Source of the DNA: JAICSD01 sp963836665 | GTDB lineage: Bacteria; Acidobacteriota; Vicinamibacteria; Vicinamibacterales; 2-12-FULL-66-21 | Assembly: GCA_963836665.1 (NCBI GenBank) | Contig: CAWIKL010000001.1 | Location: 1,054,001-1,118,000 of the forward strand | Direction: 5' to 3' | Length of the DNA stretch: 64,000 nt | Shown: positions 61,742 to 64,000 of the stretch, in pieces | Position numbering within the stretch: the first letter of the stretch is position 1 | How the letters are laid out: each line of letters opens with the position of its first letter | Made by a program: the position numbers and the translations under genes | Notes under the pieces: model-generated | What the model was told of the DNA's origin: nothing | Databases searched by the model: none | Seen by the model: only the letters and a program-made list of their open reading frames with translations

Positions 61742-63696
61742 TTACCTGGTCACATCGACCGCGCGACTGACGCGGCCGATCGTCTTGCCGCCGACCTGGA
61801 CGATCGCGCTGGCGACATACCATCCCGGCGTCAGGCTGGTGAGATCGAGGTGCCCTTCGCCAAGCACGATCCCCTTGTCGTCGGTGCGCGCGCGGAACGC
61901 CAGCGCCTGGCGTAGCGCCGGCGTATCAGAACCGGCAGGCATGAGAAGGAGCGTGCCAGTCAGCGCGTCGAGCGGCTTGTCGGCGCTCAGCTCCAGCATT
62001 GCGACGATCGTGTCGGTGGCGGCGACGCGCGGCCGCGGTTCGAGGCGTCCGTTCTCGATCGTGCCGACGATGAGATCGCTGGCTCGGGCGTCCCCCATGG
62101 CGCGCAGCCCCGCCGGAAGCGGCAGCTCCAGTGTGCCGACTCGATCGCCATTGACGATCGCGGTGCGCAGGCGATACTTGCCCGGGACAATTTCGACAGT
62201 GCCCGTCGACGCCCACGGCGACGGCGCGCCCGGATCGACGTTGGCGCCGACCGCGCCGACGACCTTGTTCCCGTCCATCACCGTGCTGCCCCAGAGCGAG
62301 GGTGCGCCCTGCGCGGTATTGGGCGCCGCCGCCGAGACAATGACGCGCACCTTGTTCGGATCCATGCTGTGCGTCACGTAGGTGGCAACCTCGAGCGGCA
62401 GATCGGTCACGTCGGTCGGTTCGGCCAACGCCGACTTCAGGGTATCGACCGGTGTCCGAGCCTTACGCGCAGGGACGGCGGTCGCCGCTGGAGCTCGTAC
62501 CTTCGCGCCGGGGCGGGCCACCGCGACATCAATCCGATGCGTCTTGCCATCAGCGTCGGCGGCAGTCGATTCGACGCCGAGCTCGTAGAACCAGGTCAGC
62601 TCCGACGCGATCCGATCGAACGACCCCTGTGCGCTCCCCACGCCGAGGAAGAACTCGCCGCCTGTCATCGACGCGATGGTGGCCAGCCCCGTTTCATAGT
62701 CGCGGCCGCCGTAGAAATCCGACGCGCGCGCGCCGCTGCCAAACGACGCCATCGGCCCGGCCCCCATGGTCGACGCATCGGCGGACTGCTGGTCGAGATG
62801 GACGATGAACAGGCTCGTATGACTCCGAGCGGCCCGCTGCGCCAGGTCGCGATAGCGTTGCACAAGCGTCTGGTCGAAGGGGATGCCGCCCGAGAGCAGG
62901 ACGAGACTCTTCGGTGCGCGGACTGCTTCGAGTTTATCGAGCACGCTCTCGACGTTCGTCACCGTGGTCACAGCCTGCGCGCGGCCGACGATGAGCATCT
63001 GTTTCACGTCGGTCGTCGAATGCGAACTGCACCAGGCCGGCTTCTGGCCGATATGATCGCACTCCTGCTCGTAGCGGACCGCGTCCTCCCAGGACATCGG
63101 CGTCGACATCGGGATGGCGACCGCCGTGCCCGTGATATGGCGGATGGCGTCCAGCACCACCGCGTGATCGCGCGTGAGATCGGTGACTGCGCCAGGGATG
63201 CCAATCGCCGCGACCGCGTCGGAGGGTGTGAGGGTCTCGACCAGGTGCGCCGCGGCGTCGACGGCTCCGCGCTCCCCTCCACCGCGAATCGACATCCTAT
63301 CGACGGCGATAACGACAACGCGACCCGGCACCCTGTCGGTGTTGCGGGTCGCGGCCGACACGGTGGCGGCAGGCGGTGCCGCGGAGCCCTGCTGACTGCC
63401 GAACAATTGTGCGCCGACGACGCTGCGTAACTGCCCATCGACGCGGACGCTGAATTCGGACGCGTGGAGGTCGGTCAGCGGTTTCCCGTCAGCGCTGCGC
63501 ACGGCGACCTCGATCGTCAGCACGTCCCGTCCGCTGCGAAACGTCTGTCGATCGGGGGTCTGTTGCGCGGTCAGTGAGGGGCGGACACCCGCAGGTGGCC
63601 GGCGCTGTCGAGACCGGGGTCAGCAGACCGCTGGCCAGCGGCACCTCCGAACGCGAACAAGCAGATGATCGCTGCGGCGAACACGCAACGACGCAT
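61742..63696 (-). pseudogene. Second VWFA-related protein, frameshifted after the signal peptide
   Basis: The VWFA part reads from about QTPDRQTFRSGRDVL through 61742, about 600 residues, with VVIAVDRMSIRGGGERGA and LVLLSGGIPFD motifs. The best start, ATG 63696, with GAGGAG upstream and a clean signal peptide (MRRCVFAAAIICLFAFGGAA), lies in a different frame that stops near 63571. A one-base slip between about 63570 and 63640 would join them. Otherwise the first ordinary start is a GTG at 63523 with no signal peptide. May be an assembly error. Confidence 0.8.
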
Positions 63697-63760
63697 GGGG
63701 CTCCTCGGGGCAGGCAGGCTCGCGCAGTATATCAGGCGCGCGGAGCGCGCAGCTCATCAG

Positions 63761-63800
63761 TGTCCTGCAGGGTCGTGCAGGGTCGTGCAGGGTCCTTCAG
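63761..63800 (+). repeat. Tandem 10-bp repeat (GGTCGTGCAG)
   Basis: About four units, two identical (63771-63790) and two with one or two changes, just after the stop of the partial gene to the right. Possibly a hypervariable or structural repeat. Confidence 0.8.
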
Positions 63801-64000
63801 GGTTCTGAGCGCCAGTAATACGCTCGACCCTGGCCCCAGTTGACGACGAAGGTCCTTCCCTCGCTACCGTGATACAGCTTGAACCCCGTGGCCCGCACCT
63901 GATCGACGCTGACCGGCGACTGCACGATCTGGGGCCACCATTCGAGCCGGCCGGGCGGATCGCACGCCAGCGTGCCGCTGGTGATCTCGTCGCCGACGAG
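63797..64000 (-). CDS. C-terminal part of an unidentified protein
   Basis: The minus strand is open from the right edge to a stop at 63797, 67 codons: VGDEITSGTLACDPPGRLEW..VVNWGQGRAYYWRSEP. Looks like the beta-rich end of a real protein, but too little is present to assign a family. Confidence 0.5.
   Translation of the reverse strand, partial: LVGDEITSGTLACDPPGRLEWWPQIVQSPVSVDQVRATGFKLYHGSEGRTFVVNWGQGRAYYWRSEP

Overview
The window is a GC-rich bacterial chromosome segment, most likely from an Acidobacteriota (probably Vicinamibacteria-like) organism. The taxonomic pointers are two large secreted VWFA-related proteins of the acidobacterial type at the right end, many secreted proteins of unknown family, and a GATGGRC heptamer tandem repeat. 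The assignment is an inference; recA (35166-36200) would settle it.

Layout. (1) 1-11077: an outer-membrane electron-transfer pair (MtrB/PioB-type porin plus a decaheme cytochrome c), a radical SAM protein, a sigma-54 activator (bEBP1), the late heme genes hemN-hemH-hemY, a tetraheme cytochrome and small exported Cys-rich proteins. (2) 11140-15701: a P1B-type metal ATPase, an Hsp20 operon, a universal stress protein (USP) and a LOG-family protein. (3) 15852-22769: hemA with a truncated hemC relic, a second sigma-54 activator (bEBP2) and a NifU-like protein, then an NtrC-type regulator, a lone receiver, an NtrB-like PAS kinase and a USP. (4) 22787-34900: a frameshifted GNAT/acyl-CoA synthetase, a diheme cytochrome, beta-oxidation/polyhydroxybutyrate-type genes and assorted membrane proteins. 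(5) 35052-38744: recA with a textbook sigma-70 promoter, a carboxylesterase, an FtsB-like protein and a CBS protein. (6) 38926-48553: a stress/fermentation island (phosphoketolase, BON, USP, PFK, TonB) littered with gene relics. (7) 48555-58513: a 9.9-kb integrated element in tRNA-Phe, bounded by 53-bp direct repeats, with a tyrosine integrase, a RepA-like ATPase and a tail tape-measure protein but no recognisable capsid, portal or terminase genes. (8) 58602-64000: a lipoprotein, the two VWFA proteins and a partial gene.

The main unifying signal is regulatory. At least ten intergenic sites fit the sigma-54 pattern GG-N10-GC/GT. Most have a palindrome of the form TGCCGGA-NN-TCCGGCA centred about 72-75, 84-87 or 93-115 bp upstream of the predicted start, as expected for a bEBP enhancer. 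They precede hemN, bEBP1, the decaheme, tetraheme and acyl-CoA synthetase genes, the NifU-bEBP2-hemA operon, BON, USP and LOG genes. bEBP1 and bEBP2 have no N-terminal sensor domain but share an identically placed C-x6-C-x-C-x6-C cluster after the AAA+ domain, reminiscent of oxygen-sensitive NifA. I infer a redox- or oxygen-responsive sigma-54 regulon joining heme synthesis, multiheme cytochromes and anaerobic stress metabolism. At four promoters the predicted start lies exactly 2 nt before the ATG, suggesting leaderless sigma-54 transcripts.
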